Assembly: GCA_905612305.1 (NCBI GenBank)
Contig: CAJQRK010000027.1
Location: 1-64,000 of the forward strand
Reading direction: 5' to 3'
Length of the DNA: 64,000 nucleotides
Source of the DNA: an uncultured Flavobacteriales bacterium
Lineage (GTDB): Bacteria; Bacteroidota; Bacteroidia; Flavobacteriales; BACL11
Part shown: positions 37,025 through 47,291 of the stretch, one piece after another
How positions within the stretch are numbered: the stretch's first letter is position 1
How the letters are laid out: the number at the start of each line of letters is the position of its first letter
Notes under the pieces: generated by a model
The model's input: only the letters and a program-made list of their open reading frames with translations
Database searches by the model: none
Told to the model about the DNA's origin: nothing
Translations under genes and position numbers: made by a program

Positions 37025-38005
37025 TTATTTTGTAAGTAACCAAGCAGAAGGATTTTCTTTTTTTATTTCCTTGAGTGCTAAAATGGCATCCTCTTTATTT
37101 GCAAACGAATTATAACTTACTCTCCTAAGATTTTCTCCTTCAACAATCTCAGTATTGTAATTCCATTTCTTCAATTTTGCTACCATTTTATCTGCATTTT
37201 TTTGCTCAGAAAAAGCTCCTGCAATAATGTAAAAAGTATGTTGCTGTATGATTATTGGGGTAGCTACTTCTTCAGCTATTGGCATTTCAATAATTTTAGG
37301 AGATTCAATAATCTCAATATTTCTTATTGGAGTAGGCTCATAAGGTTTGGCCATGATAATTGGACTTGTCTCTTCAATTTTTTCAGTTGTTGAAAAAGGA
37401 TTTAAGGTAGCCATTTGAGCATATATATTATTAATTCTATCTTGTTGAGAAATGCTTAAATAGGAGAGCGCGACTAAAGGAATAATTACGGCTGCTGCTC
37501 TTAAAAATACCCTTGGATTTCTATTCTGAGTACGAATGCTTTGTATCGTGGAAACTATTTTTTCCTCCACCTCATTGACTCTGGATATTGCTTTATTATG
37601 AGTTGCTTTCATGCCAAAGGCATCTAAACTATAATTGTTAGCGTTATCTTGTAAAAAGATGATATTTCTTTCTTTACCTAAAGTGAATAAACCAATTTTG
37701 TAAATGCGTAATACTTTTGAACTATGTAGCTTTGTTGAAATTTGAATTGCAAAATCTACTACTTCATTTTTTGCTGAATCGTGACTTATATTTTCTTGAT
37801 TTGAAATATGAGTAATCAATAATCCATCATTTGTTTTTAAATTTGCATTAAAAAGAATTTGCTTAGAAGGGGGGCTTAATATCCCAGTAATTTTATTCAA
37901 TTTGGCAGATTGTGGGTTGCCTACAAAACCGCCAAAATTAGGAAGGATTACACAATCGTGCAAAAATAAGAGTTCTGAAATATAATGTTCAACTGGTTTA
38001 TTCAT
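37025..38005 (-). CDS. HU/CCDC81-like plus SPOR domain membrane protein
   Basis: 326 aa from the ATG at 38005 (MNKPVEHYISELLFLHDCVI). The ORF-track start would overlap kdsB. The N-terminal 130 residues match the bacterial HU-CCDC81-type module (VILPNFGGFVGNPQSAKL, IGLFTLGKERNI). One membrane helix lies near residue 170 (AAAVIIPLVALSYLSI). A Pro/Glu/Ile-rich stretch follows, then a SPOR domain (FYIIAGAFSEQKNADKMVAKLK). SPOR binds denuded glycan strands at division septa, so a cell-envelope role is likely. An N-terminal cytoplasmic DNA-binding-like fold joined to a periplasmic SPOR is notable. Confidence 0.85.
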   Translation of the reverse strand: MNKPVEHYISELLFLHDCVILPNFGGFVGNPQSAKLNKITGILSPPSKQILFNANLKTNDGLLITHISNQENISHDSAKNEVVDFAIQISTKLHSSKVLRIYKIGLFTLGKERNIIFLQDNANNYSLDAFGMKATHNKAISRVNEVEEKIVSTIQSIRTQNRNPRVFLRAAAVIIPLVALSYLSISQQDRINNIYAQMATLNPFSTTEKIEETSPIIMAKPYEPTPIRNIEIIESPKIIEMPIAEEVATPIIIQQHTFYIIAGAFSEQKNADKMVAKLKKWNYNTEIVEGENLRRVSYNSFANKEDAILALKEIKKENPSAWLLTK

Positions 38006-38024
38006 GGGAACAAAACTAAGAAAT

Positions 38025-38738
38025 TTATCCCAGTTTAGCTTTGATTTTCTCAATATCCTCCGGAGTGTCTACTGACAAAGATTCAAAGGTAGTAATTCCT
38101 ACTTTAATTTTACAGCCATTATCAAGCCACCTGAGTTGTTCTAGTCGTTCAGTTTTTTCGTTTTCTGAAGCTGGAAATTTGCAAATCTCAGTAAGGGTTT
38201 GTGCACGATACCCATAAATACCTATGTGCTTGTAATAAGTTTGATTAGGATTGATTTGAGAAATTTTTCTGAAGAAACTTTGAGCAATTTTGTCTGTATC
38301 AAAAATTATTTTTGGACTAGTGATATCGGTTATTATTTCCTTATCCTCAATCTTTTTAGCTAATGTAGCAATGCTTACTTTTTCTGAAGAAAATAAAGAA
38401 ACTATTTGGTCAATTTGTTGAGGGTTAATATAAGGCTCATCACCTTGAATATTAATAGCAATATCATATTTAGTTTCTAAGGATTGGATAGCTTCATTGC
38501 ACCTATCTGTTCCTGAAAGATGAGTTGTTGCGGTCATTAGGGCTTTGCCTCCAAAACTTATTACATGATTGAATATCCTTTTATAATCAGTTGCGACAAT
38601 AACTTCAGAAAGTGAATTAGCTTTTTTACACTGCTCATATACTCTTTGGATCATGCTTTTGCCTAAAATATCAGCTAAGGGCTTGCCCGGAAAACGACTG
38701 GACGCATAGCGAGCAGGAATAATGCCAATTGCTTTCAT
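38025..38738 (-). CDS. kdsB: 3-deoxy-manno-octulosonate cytidylyltransferase
   Basis: Activates Kdo as CMP-Kdo for the lipopolysaccharide inner core. 237 aa. Conserved blocks are IGIIPARYASSRFPGKPLADI, QRVYEQ, INIQGDEPYINP, KHIGIYGYRA and RLEQLRWLDNG. It lies one base after the TonB receptor stop and 19 nt before the SPOR gene, in one transcriptional run. Confidence 0.96.
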   Translation of the reverse strand: MKAIGIIPARYASSRFPGKPLADILGKSMIQRVYEQCKKANSLSEVIVATDYKRIFNHVISFGGKALMTATTHLSGTDRCNEAIQSLETKYDIAINIQGDEPYINPQQIDQIVSLFSSEKVSIATLAKKIEDKEIITDITSPKIIFDTDKIAQSFFRKISQINPNQTYYKHIGIYGYRAQTLTEICKFPASENEKTERLEQLRWLDNGCKIKVGITTFESLSVDTPEDIEKIKAKLG

Positions 38739-38739
38739 T

Positions 38740-41136
38740 CTATATCTTTAAGGCCAATTGCATAGCAAAAGTTCTTGGAGACATCATGGTGGCTGGCCTT
38801 GTCATATATTCTCGATTCAATAGGTTATTAATAATAAAACCAATTCTGGCTGTTTTGGTTATTTGGTATCCAGCCCTTAAGTCAATAATAAAATCTCCGT
38901 CTTTAAATTTTTCTCTAGCAGCATTAATTCCGGGGATCATTCCATTATCTCCTCCAATGAAATCTTCAGTAAATATCTTATCAACATTTGTCATAAAACT
39001 ATTATAACGCACACTCCCCCCTAAAGAAGTTTTTTTATATACGACTTCAATATCTGCTTTGGCAATATGTTTGTAGCGGTATTTTAACATAGTAGAATCT
39101 GAGCTACTATTGTTATAAGTGATAGATTGATCAACTATTGTACTGTTAGTAAGTGTGTCTCCATGCTTAATTCCATATGCATAAACTGAGTTTGGGCTAA
39201 GGGATATTGGACGCATATAGGTATAGCCTGCTATTACATTTATGGTAAAATTAGGATTTATTTCTCCCTGTCCACTTATACTTAATTCCAGTCCGCTAAT
39301 TTGTGTCGCCCCCACATTTATTGATTTAAATCCTACACCACCAAGTGGCTTTTCAGGACCACCCCATTGCCCAAAAGAGAATTCCATCATATCATCATAT
39401 TGCATCAAAAATGCTGCAATATCAATATAGCCCATCCATTTTCCTGTTTTGACTCCTTGTTTTATTCCAATTTCGCTACTCCATCCGCCTTCTGGCTCTA
39501 GCTCTGGATTAGGATAAATTTCTAACCCTCCCTGATTGGCTGAGATAAATAATTCTGCCATTGAAGGGAAACGAAATCCTTGCCCCCATGAAGCTCTCAT
39601 ATAAGTCGCTTCAGCTAATTGATAATTAAGCCCCGTTCTGAACACAGGTTTACTAGCATAAAAATCAGTAATCCATTCACCATTAATAAAGTGCTTGTCA
39701 TCTGAATGTAAAGCAAAACTTTCATATCTAGCCCCTAATGAAATATTTAATCGATTCCATTTTTTATCCAATTGCGTATAAAGGGAATGATTTGTTTTGT
39801 AGTTTTTCCCATTAAATAAATCCGAATTGGCATACACCTTATTATTAGTTGTACCAATAGTGATTCGTAAATTATATTCTTCTATTTTTTTTTGCCATTG
39901 ATAGTCAGAATAATAAGTTTCAGATTCATTATCCTCATTATTATCAACTCCCTTAGTGCTATTATCATTAACTACTTTTAAATATCGCGTTCGTAAAGAA
40001 TGCCTGTTATTGCCAGTTATATATGTGACAAAAGGATCAACATTATAAGTGTCTCCATTTGTATTTGTAATTTCTCCATTTAAAGGAATATATGCCTGAT
40101 CCAAACCATTCCAGATAATTGCACTGCCCGTTGTTTGAAATAAGAAATTAGCATTTAACCCATATGATAAGCCTTCAATCTTTTTGCTTTTATATGCTGA
40201 ATTTAGATTGAATCTTTTTCGATCGGTTATTTCACCTTGTCTAAAACCATCATCTTTAAAGATATTTCCTCCAATTGAGAAGTCTAAATTATTTAGTTTC
40301 ATGGATTGTAAAAATTCAATTCCTTTAAAAGCTCTTCTTTTTTCTCCATTCCAATTAAGTATTTCTCTTTTGGGTTTATCAATTAGGCCAAAGTGCATAT
40401 TTACCTTAGTATATCCTGGATATTTATTTTTATCAATGTCTTTTTGACTAGGGAAGGCGGTCCGCACATTAATCACTCCATTTAAGGCAGAAGAACCATA
40501 AAGCGCAGAAGACGCTCCTTTAATTACTTCAATTTGATTAATGTTTTCGGTTGCAATTAAGTTCCATTGAGCCTGTCCTGCATCTCCAGAAATTAAAGGC
40601 ATATCATCAACCATTACTAACACCCTTGTTCCCGCTCCAAAGCTCCAGCCACTTCCTCCTCTAATATTTGCTTGTCCATCAGTAATATTTACTCCAGGAA
40701 TTTGATCCATAACGGTTTCTATCTGAGTTGTATTTTTATTTTCAATAAGGGCTGGCTTTATTACCTCCATGGATACGGTAATTTCTTCAATTCTTTGCTC
40801 AAATCTTCCAGCAGAAACTACTACTGTGCCCAATTGCTCACTAGTTTGTGCTAATGAGATGTTTATTGTTTTATTTTCTCCTTCATTTAATGCGATTTCT
40901 TTTACTATGTCTTCATATCCAATGTACCGGAAGGTTACTTTTTGTGCGCCAACAGCTGCTTTGAGGTTGTATTTCCCAAATACATCTGTTGCAGTTCCGC
41001 TCCCATTGCTAAGTATTATATTTACCCCAATAAGCTCTTCATTATTGGTGTTATCAGTTATGGTTCCATTTATATTTTGTCCATAAAAAGTGAAACTACA
41101 GGATATAACTGTAAGTAGTGTAAAGAATGGTCTCAT
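38740..41136 (-). CDS. TonB-dependent receptor
   Basis: 798 aa outer membrane receptor. Signal peptide, then a carboxypeptidase-regulatory-like domain (INGTITDNTNNEELIGVNIIL). Plug motifs are MDQIPGVNITDGQANIRGGSGWSFGAGTRVLVMVDDMP and IEVIKGASSALYGSSALNGVI, where the last segment is the classic BtuB/FepA-like plug end. The barrel continues to MQLALKI. The substrate (metal, siderophore or vitamin) is not identifiable. Being directly upstream of kdsB is unusual for a receptor. Confidence 0.92.
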   Translation of the reverse strand: MRPFFTLLTVISCSFTFYGQNINGTITDNTNNEELIGVNIILSNGSGTATDVFGKYNLKAAVGAQKVTFRYIGYEDIVKEIALNEGENKTINISLAQTSEQLGTVVVSAGRFEQRIEEITVSMEVIKPALIENKNTTQIETVMDQIPGVNITDGQANIRGGSGWSFGAGTRVLVMVDDMPLISGDAGQAQWNLIATENINQIEVIKGASSALYGSSALNGVINVRTAFPSQKDIDKNKYPGYTKVNMHFGLIDKPKREILNWNGEKRRAFKGIEFLQSMKLNNLDFSIGGNIFKDDGFRQGEITDRKRFNLNSAYKSKKIEGLSYGLNANFLFQTTGSAIIWNGLDQAYIPLNGEITNTNGDTYNVDPFVTYITGNNRHSLRTRYLKVVNDNSTKGVDNNEDNESETYYSDYQWQKKIEEYNLRITIGTTNNKVYANSDLFNGKNYKTNHSLYTQLDKKWNRLNISLGARYESFALHSDDKHFINGEWITDFYASKPVFRTGLNYQLAEATYMRASWGQGFRFPSMAELFISANQGGLEIYPNPELEPEGGWSSEIGIKQGVKTGKWMGYIDIAAFLMQYDDMMEFSFGQWGGPEKPLGGVGFKSINVGATQISGLELSISGQGEINPNFTINVIAGYTYMRPISLSPNSVYAYGIKHGDTLTNSTIVDQSITYNNSSSDSTMLKYRYKHIAKADIEVVYKKTSLGGSVRYNSFMTNVDKIFTEDFIGGDNGMIPGINAAREKFKDGDFIIDLRAGYQITKTARIGFIINNLLNREYMTRPATMMSPRTFAMQLALKI

Positions 41137-41163
41137 ATATTTACTCGGTAGTTGTTAATATGA

Positions 41164-41171
41164 CAAATATA
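41164..41171 (-). promoter_or_regulatory. -7 box (TATATTTG) for the receptor-kdsB run
   Basis: Minus-strand TATATTTG lies 27 nt before the receptor ATG; -33 element not convincing. Confidence 0.4.
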
Positions 41172-41196
41172 AAAATTTGAATGAAAGTGAGTGTAG

Positions 41197-41616
41197 ATGA
41201 AAAGAAAAATCAAATAGCCCCTTCTTTAATCGAGGGGGGTGGGATAAAATTGGAAAGAAATTATTAGCTTATTTTGGTAGCGCTAAAGCAATTTTTTTAA
41301 GTTCAAAATTAGATTTGGAAAAAGTAGATGGGATAGGAAAAGTATTGGTTAATTCCATTATTAATGCAAATGTACTATCGGAAGCCGCAGAAGAACTGCA
41401 GTTTATAGAGGAGCAAGGAATTCAGCCGTAGATTTTTATTGAACTAACCCCTGACGAGAAAAAAATAATTGATTTGCTTGTCGAAAAGGAATGACATATT
41501 GATTTGATAGTAGAAAGTTTGGATTGTGGGTTTTCAAAGTCGGCAAATGAATTGTTGCAAGCAGAATTTAAAGGCCTAATCATTTCTTTGTCTGGTAAGA
41601 TTTATAAGAAGAATAT
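41197..41616 (+). pseudogene. dprA: Decayed dprA (DNA processing protein) with deleted core
   Basis: Reading the frames by eye gives an N-terminal DprA piece (QIAPSLIEG, then after a frameshift at a G-rich run GKKLLAYFGSAKAIF and VDGIGKVLVNSIINAN, EELQFIEEQGIQP). The C-terminal winged-helix piece follows directly (ELTPDEKKIIDLL, HIDLIVESLDCGFSKSANELL, FKGLIISLSGKIYKK). Two in-frame stops interrupt it (TAG after GIQP, TGA before HIDL). The whole Rossmann-like DNA/RecA-binding core, normally some 200 residues, is missing. The ORF-track entry at 41504-41716 is its tail. This fills the 560-nt gap between the receptor and gdhA. Confidence 0.85.
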
Positions 41617-41625
41617 ATTTTTTTT

Positions 41626-41654
41626 TTGCTTTTTAGAAAAATACTATACATTTG
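41626..41654 (+). promoter_or_regulatory. Bacteroidota-type promoter for gdhA
   Basis: TTG (41626-41628), 18-nt spacer, TACATTTG (41647-41654), 42 nt before the ATG. The spacing is ideal. Confidence 0.75.
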
Positions 41655-41690
41655 CCCAAAATTTAGAAATAAAACTTTTAATCAATATAA

Positions 41691-43031
<1,341 letters not shown>

Positions 43032-43063
43032 CTATTAGTATTGAGATTTTAGATATTAAACTT

Positions 43064-43089
43064 AAAGGAGGCTTTTGCCTCCTTTTTTT
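43064..43089 (+). terminator. Intrinsic terminator after gdhA
   Basis: AAAGGAGGC/GCCTCCTTT stem with TTTT loop, then T run. The 3' arm overlaps the -33 element of the kbl promoter. Confidence 0.88.
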
Positions 43090-43104
43090 ATTTGTGTATT
43101 TTTG
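43075..43104 (+). promoter_or_regulatory. Bacteroidota-type promoter for kbl
   Basis: TTG (43075-43077), 19-nt spacer, TATTTTTG (43097-43104), 19 nt before the ATG at 43124. Confidence 0.6.
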
Positions 43105-43123
43105 CTCTTCCAAAAATTACATT

Positions 43124-44320
43124 ATGTTAGGAAAATTCCAAAAGCAATTGCAAACTGAATTAGCAACCATTAAGGATGCTGGTTTGTATAAAAAAGAAAG
43201 AATAATTACTAATCCTCAAGGAGCAAGCATTCGAGTAAGTACTGGTGAAGAGGTATTGAATTTTTGTGCTAATAATTATTTAGGGTTATCCTCTCATCCG
43301 GATGTAATTCAGGCAGCAAAAGATGCTTTAGAGACTCATGGTTACGGGATGTCATCTGTGCGTTTTATTTGTGGGACACAAGACATTCATAAAAACTTAG
43401 AAAAAAAGATTTCTGAATTTTTAGGCATGGAGGACACTATCTTATATGCAGCTGCTTTTGATGCAAATGGGGGGGTATTTGAACCTTTGTTTAATAAGGA
43501 AGATGCGATTATTTCTGACTCTTTAAATCATGCGTCTATTATTGATGGAGTGAGGTTGTGTAAGTCGGAACGGTATCGTTATGCAAATAATGACATGGTA
43601 GATTTGGAAGCGCAATTGATTAAGGCACAAGATCAAAGAAATAGAATAATTGTTACGGATGGGGTATTTTCTATGGAGGGTTCTTTTGCGCAATTGGATA
43701 AAATTTGTGATTTGGCAGAAAAATATGATGCCTTAGTAATGGTAGATGATTCTCATTCCACAGGTTTTGTAGGCAAAACTGGTAGAGGAACACACGAACA
43801 CTGTGATGTGATGGGCAGAGTAGATATTATCACTTCTACTTTAGGAAAGGCTTTGGGTGGTGCAATGGGTGGTTTTACTTCAGGTAAAAAAGAAATTATT
43901 GATATGTTACGCCAAAGATCTCGTCCGTATTTATTTTCAAATTCATTGGCACCAGCTATAGTTGGGGCGGCTTCAAAAGTGATTGACATGTTAAGTACAA
44001 CTACAAATCTAAAAGATAAATTAGAAGAAAATACAAGTTATTTTAGAGCTAAAATGACTGATGCAGGTTTTGATATTAAAAAAGGCTCACATCCTATTGT
44101 GCCAGTTATGCTGTATGAGGCAAAATTATCTCAGCAAATGTCAGAGAAATTATTGGCTGAAAGAATATATGTAATTGGCTTTTTCTTTCCTGTTGTAGCA
44201 GAAGGTCAAGCTAGAATAAGGGTGCAAATTTCAGCAGCTCATAGTCGTGAAAATTTGGATAAAGCCATAGCAGCTTTTACTAAGATTGGAAAAGAGCTAA
44301 AAGTGATTGTTAATATATAG
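43124..44320 (+). CDS. kbl: Glycine C-acetyltransferase (2-amino-3-ketobutyrate CoA ligase)
   Basis: PLP enzyme of threonine breakdown, giving glycine and acetyl-CoA. 398 aa from the ATG at 43124; the ORF-track start lies upstream of the promoter-proximal leader. Landmarks are [71 protein letters not shown] and the PLP lysine in [15 protein letters not shown] related alpha-oxoamine synthase role cannot be fully excluded, but the [15 protein letters not shown] block fits kbl. Confidence 0.94.
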   Translation: MLGKFQKQLQTELATIKDAGLYKKERIITNPQGASIRVSTGEEVLNFCANNYLGLSSHPDVIQAAKDALETHGYGMSSVRFICGTQDIHKNLEKKISEFLGMEDTILYAAAFDANGGVFEPLFNKEDAIISDSLNHASIIDGVRLCKSERYRYANNDMVDLEAQLIKAQDQRNRIIVTDGVFSMEGSFAQLDKICDLAEKYDALVMVDDSHSTGFVGKTGRGTHEHCDVMGRVDIITSTLGKALGGAMGGFTSGKKEIIDMLRQRSRPYLFSNSLAPAIVGAASKVIDMLSTTTNLKDKLEENTSYFRAKMTDAGFDIKKGSHPIVPVMLYEAKLSQQMSEKLLAERIYVIGFFFPVVAEGQARIRVQISAAHSRENLDKAIAAFTKIGKELKVIVNI

Positions 44321-44331
44321 TTAATATTATT

Positions 44332-44360
44332 TTGCAGAATTATAAAAAAGTGTAATTTTG
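44332..44360 (+). promoter_or_regulatory. Bacteroidota-type promoter for rplM-rpsI
   Basis: TTG (44332-44334), 18-nt spacer, TAATTTTG (44353-44360). Confidence 0.75.
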
Positions 44361-44364
44361 CGAA

Positions 44365-44378
44365 CCTTTTACAAAAGG
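44365..44378 (+). promoter_or_regulatory. Leader hairpin before rplM
   Basis: CCTTTT-AC-AAAAGG folds just after the expected transcription start. Its 3' arm AAAAGG is the only purine-rich stretch before the GTG start, so folding could limit ribosome access. Confidence 0.4.
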
Positions 44379-44395
44379 ACTAAAACATATATATT

Positions 44396-44851
44396 GTGGA
44401 TACATTAAGTTACAAAACATTATCAGCAAATAAAGAAACAGCAAGCAAACAGTGGTTTGTTGTTGATGCTGAAGGACAGACTCTTGGAAGAATGGCTTCA
44501 AAAATTGCCAAAGTTTTAAGAGGAAAATACAAGACAAATTTTACTCCTCATGCTGATTGTGGTGATTATGTAATTATCACTAATGCAGGTAAAATTGTAA
44601 TGACAGGAAATAAGATGAAAGATAGAAAAATATTTTCTCACACAGGATATCCTGGTGGACAAAAGAGAATTTCTCCTGCTGAAATGCTAGCAAAAGATGA
44701 GACTTCTGTTGTAAGGCATGCAGTTAAAGGGATGTTGCCTAAAAATAAATTAGGGGCAGCTATCTTGAGAAACTGTTATATATATGCAGATGCTGAGCAT
44801 GATCAAGAAGCTCAAAAACCAAAAGATCTTAACTTAAACGACTTGAAATAA
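44396..44851 (+). CDS. rplM: 50S ribosomal protein L13
   Basis: 151 aa. The start codon is GTG (44396), giving the Bacteroidota-typical MDTLSYKTLSANKE. Family blocks are WFVVDAEGQTLGRMASKIA, LRGKYKTNFTPHADCGDYV, SHTGYPGGQK and RHAVKGMLPKNKLG. It forms the standard pair with rpsI, 3 nt downstream. Confidence 0.96.
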   Translation: MDTLSYKTLSANKETASKQWFVVDAEGQTLGRMASKIAKVLRGKYKTNFTPHADCGDYVIITNAGKIVMTGNKMKDRKIFSHTGYPGGQKRISPAEMLAKDETSVVRHAVKGMLPKNKLGAAILRNCYIYADAEHDQEAQKPKDLNLNDLK

Positions 44852-44854
44852 ACT

Positions 44855-45241
44855 ATGGAGAGAATTCACACAATAGGCAGAAGAAAAGCATCAGTTGCTA
44901 GAATATATATGTCAAAAGGGAAGGGAAATATTACTGTAAATGGAAAGGATTTTAAAGAATATTTTCCTGTTGATACTATGCAGTATAAGTTAGAGCAACC
45001 TTTTAAGATTACTGATCTTGCTGGAAAGTTTGATGTAAAAGTAAATGTTAACGGTGGCGGGACTACTGGTCAAGCTGAGGCTATTCGGTTAGCAATCTCA
45101 AGAGCGCTTTGCGAATTAGATCCTGAAAATAGAGTATCATTAAAACCTGAAGGAATGCTTACAAGAGATTCAAGAGTTGTTGAACGTAAAAAACCAGGAC
45201 AGAAAAAAGCAAGAAAGAAATTCCAGTGGGTTAAAAGATAG
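44855..45241 (+). CDS. rpsI: 30S ribosomal protein S9
   Basis: 128 aa. [14 protein letters not shown] at the N-terminus, [20 protein letters not shown] in the centre and the conserved basic tail [17 protein letters not shown], which reaches the P-site tRNA. Confidence 0.96.
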   Translation: MERIHTIGRRKASVARIYMSKGKGNITVNGKDFKEYFPVDTMQYKLEQPFKITDLAGKFDVKVNVNGGGTTGQAEAIRLAISRALCELDPENRVSLKPEGMLTRDSRVVERKKPGQKKARKKFQWVKR

Positions 45242-45264
45242 AGCAATACAAATTATTAATAAAT

Positions 45265-45315
45265 GTTTAGCATCTAAACTGTTAGGACAAGTAAATAATA
45301 ACTTCTACCTAGCAG
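45265..45315 (+). promoter_or_regulatory. Candidate structured leader of rpsB
   Basis: In the 101-nt gap before rpsB, GTTTAG-CAT-CTAAAC makes a 6-bp hairpin. An 8-bp stem, CTGTTAGG (45279-45286) with CCTAGCAG (45308-45315), follows. Structured rpsB leaders bind S2 for feedback in other bacteria; here that role is inference. Confidence 0.4.
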
Positions 45316-45342
45316 TTGCTTAACGAAAAAAAGAAAGTAAAC

Positions 45343-46170
45343 ATGTCAAGAACAAACTTCCAAGAATTATTACAAGCAGGTGTACACTTTGGACACCTTA
45401 AGAAAAAGTACAACCCAGCTATGGCTCCTTATGTATTTATGGAAAAAAATGGGATTCATATCATTGATTTGAATAAAACTGTAGCAATGGTAGAGGATGC
45501 TGCTGCAGCAATGAAACAAATTGTACGATCAGGTAAAAAGATTTTATTTGTTGCTACAAAAAAACAAGCGAAAATCGTAGTTGCTGAAACTGCGGAATCT
45601 TTAAATATGCCTTACATTACTGAGAGATGGCCTGGAGGTTTATTGACTAACTTTGCTACTATCCGTAAGTCAATCAAAAAAATGCAAATTATTGATAAAA
45701 TGAAAGAGGATGGAACATTTGAGACTTTATCAAAAAGAGAGAGATTGCAAATTAACAGACAAAGAGCTAAATTAGACTTGAATTTAGGATCTATTGTGAA
45801 AATGACAAGAATGCCTGAGGCTATTTTTATTATTGATGCTAATAAGGAGGGCATTGCCTTAGCTGAAGCAAATAAATTAGGTATCCGTTCATTTGCAATG
45901 AATGATACAAATACAAATCCTTCACAAGTTAGTTTCCCTATTCCCGCTAATGATGATGCTTCAAAATCAATTGAATGTATCTTATCTATAGTAAGTAAAG
46001 CAATCGCTGAAGGGCTAGCAGAGCGAGATGCAGATCAAGATAAAAAAGCTGAAGAAAAAAAGGAAAAAGCTAAACAAATAGCTGAAGGATTAGAGAAAAA
46101 AGCATCTGATCAGGATGAAAAATCTGATGAGAAAATGGGAAAAGCTAAAAAAAGAATTGAACAAAAATAA
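45343..46170 (+). CDS. rpsB: 30S ribosomal protein S2 with duplicated charged tail
   Basis: 275 aa from the ATG at 45343 (MSRTNFQELLQAGVHFGHLKKK). The ORF-track start adds 9 residues from the leader. S2 blocks are YNPAMAPYVFMEKNGIHIIDL, ERWPGGLLTNFATIRKS and PIPANDDASKSIECIL. The last ~50 residues are an acidic/basic extension in which a ~25-residue unit (IAEGL...EKAK) occurs twice. Leads the rpsB-tsf pair. Confidence 0.95.
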   Translation: MSRTNFQELLQAGVHFGHLKKKYNPAMAPYVFMEKNGIHIIDLNKTVAMVEDAAAAMKQIVRSGKKILFVATKKQAKIVVAETAESLNMPYITERWPGGLLTNFATIRKSIKKMQIIDKMKEDGTFETLSKRERLQINRQRAKLDLNLGSIVKMTRMPEAIFIIDANKEGIALAEANKLGIRSFAMNDTNTNPSQVSFPIPANDDASKSIECILSIVSKAIAEGLAERDADQDKKAEEKKEKAKQIAEGLEKKASDQDEKSDEKMGKAKKRIEQK

Positions 46171-46198
46171 ATATAAATTTTTTAAGAAGAGTTAGAAG

Positions 46199-47164
46199 AT
46201 GGTAGATATTAAAGCGGCTGATGTAGCCACGTTAAGAAAGCAAACAGGTGCAGGCATGATGGATTGTAAAAATGCATTAGTTGAGGCTAATGGTGATTTT
46301 GATGCTGCAATTGGGGTATTAAGAAAAAAAGGACAAAAAGTAGCAGCTAAGCGTGCTGATAGAGATGCTAGTGAAGGAATTGCGATTACTAAAATAAATA
46401 TTGATAATACAGCAGGAGTTGCTATTGTTTTAGCATGTGAAACTGATTTTGTTGCAATTAATACGTCATTTAAAGAATTAGCAAATCAGTTTGTTGATAT
46501 TGCTTTAAATCATGCGGATAAAGATGCTTTTTTAGCAGCTGCTTTTGGAGGCATGACAGTTGCCGAGAAGTTAACTGAACAAACAGGTGTAATTGGTGAG
46601 AAAATTGAAATATCAGGCTTTGAAAGAGTTGAGGCTGCTTATGTTGGTACTTATACTCATGGATCTAAAATTGCTGTTTTAGTAGGGCTAAATAATTCAG
46701 TTGATAATGCTGAGATGTTGTCAAAAGACTTAGCTATGCAAGTTGCATCTATGGGAGCATCAACTTTATCTTACAAGGATTTTGAGCCTGCTTTTGTCGC
46801 TTCAGAAACTGAGGCGAGAATTGCTGTTATTGAGAAAGATAATATTGAATTAGCAAGGTTAGGAAAAACACTTAAAACTGTGCCTCAATACATTTCAATG
46901 TCACAATTAAGTGATGAAGTTATGGCACAAGCTAAAGCTGATATTCAAAGTCAATTAAAAGCTGAAGGTAAGCCAGAACAAATTTGGGATAAAATTGTTC
47001 CTGGAAAAATTGAAAGATTTACTTCTGATAATACAACTCTTGATCAAGAACAATGTTTATTGGATCAGAATTTTATTAAAGATGAAAACAAAAATGTTGC
47101 CGAATACATCAAATCATATGGTGATGTAGCGGTAAGTGATTTTAAAAGGGTAGCTTTAGGCTAA
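46199..47164 (+). CDS. tsf: Elongation factor Ts
   Basis: Nucleotide exchange factor for EF-Tu. 321 aa, rather long with the extended dimerisation region. The N-terminal UBA-like signature is LRKQTGAGMMDCKNALVEANGDFDAAIGVLRKKG. The core contains CETDFVAINTSFKELA and HGSKIAVLVGL, and the AMQVASMGAS block follows. A strong terminator follows. Confidence 0.96.
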   Translation: MVDIKAADVATLRKQTGAGMMDCKNALVEANGDFDAAIGVLRKKGQKVAAKRADRDASEGIAITKINIDNTAGVAIVLACETDFVAINTSFKELANQFVDIALNHADKDAFLAAAFGGMTVAEKLTEQTGVIGEKIEISGFERVEAAYVGTYTHGSKIAVLVGLNNSVDNAEMLSKDLAMQVASMGASTLSYKDFEPAFVASETEARIAVIEKDNIELARLGKTLKTVPQYISMSQLSDEVMAQAKADIQSQLKAEGKPEQIWDKIVPGKIERFTSDNTTLDQEQCLLDQNFIKDENKNVAEYIKSYGDVAVSDFKRVALG

Positions 47165-47185
47165 TTTTAAAATAAAAGTTATCTT

Positions 47186-47217
47186 AAAAAGCCATCCTTT
47201 TAGGGTGGCTTTTTTTG
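47186..47217 (+). terminator. Intrinsic terminator after tsf
   Basis: GCCATCC/GGGTGGC stem with a short T-rich loop, A5 before and T7 after. Confidence 0.88.
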
Positions 47218-47245
47218 TTTATAAAAATCTAAACTGCTCTTTCTT

Positions 47246-47272
47246 TTGCTTGGGCTGAATTTCTTATCTTTG
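47246..47272 (+). promoter_or_regulatory. Promoter for pyrH-frr
   Basis: TTG (47246-47248), 16-nt spacer, TATCTTTG (47265-47272), 19 nt before the ATG. Spacer slightly short. Confidence 0.5.
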
Positions 47273-47291
47273 AATAAATTTTAATACGATT

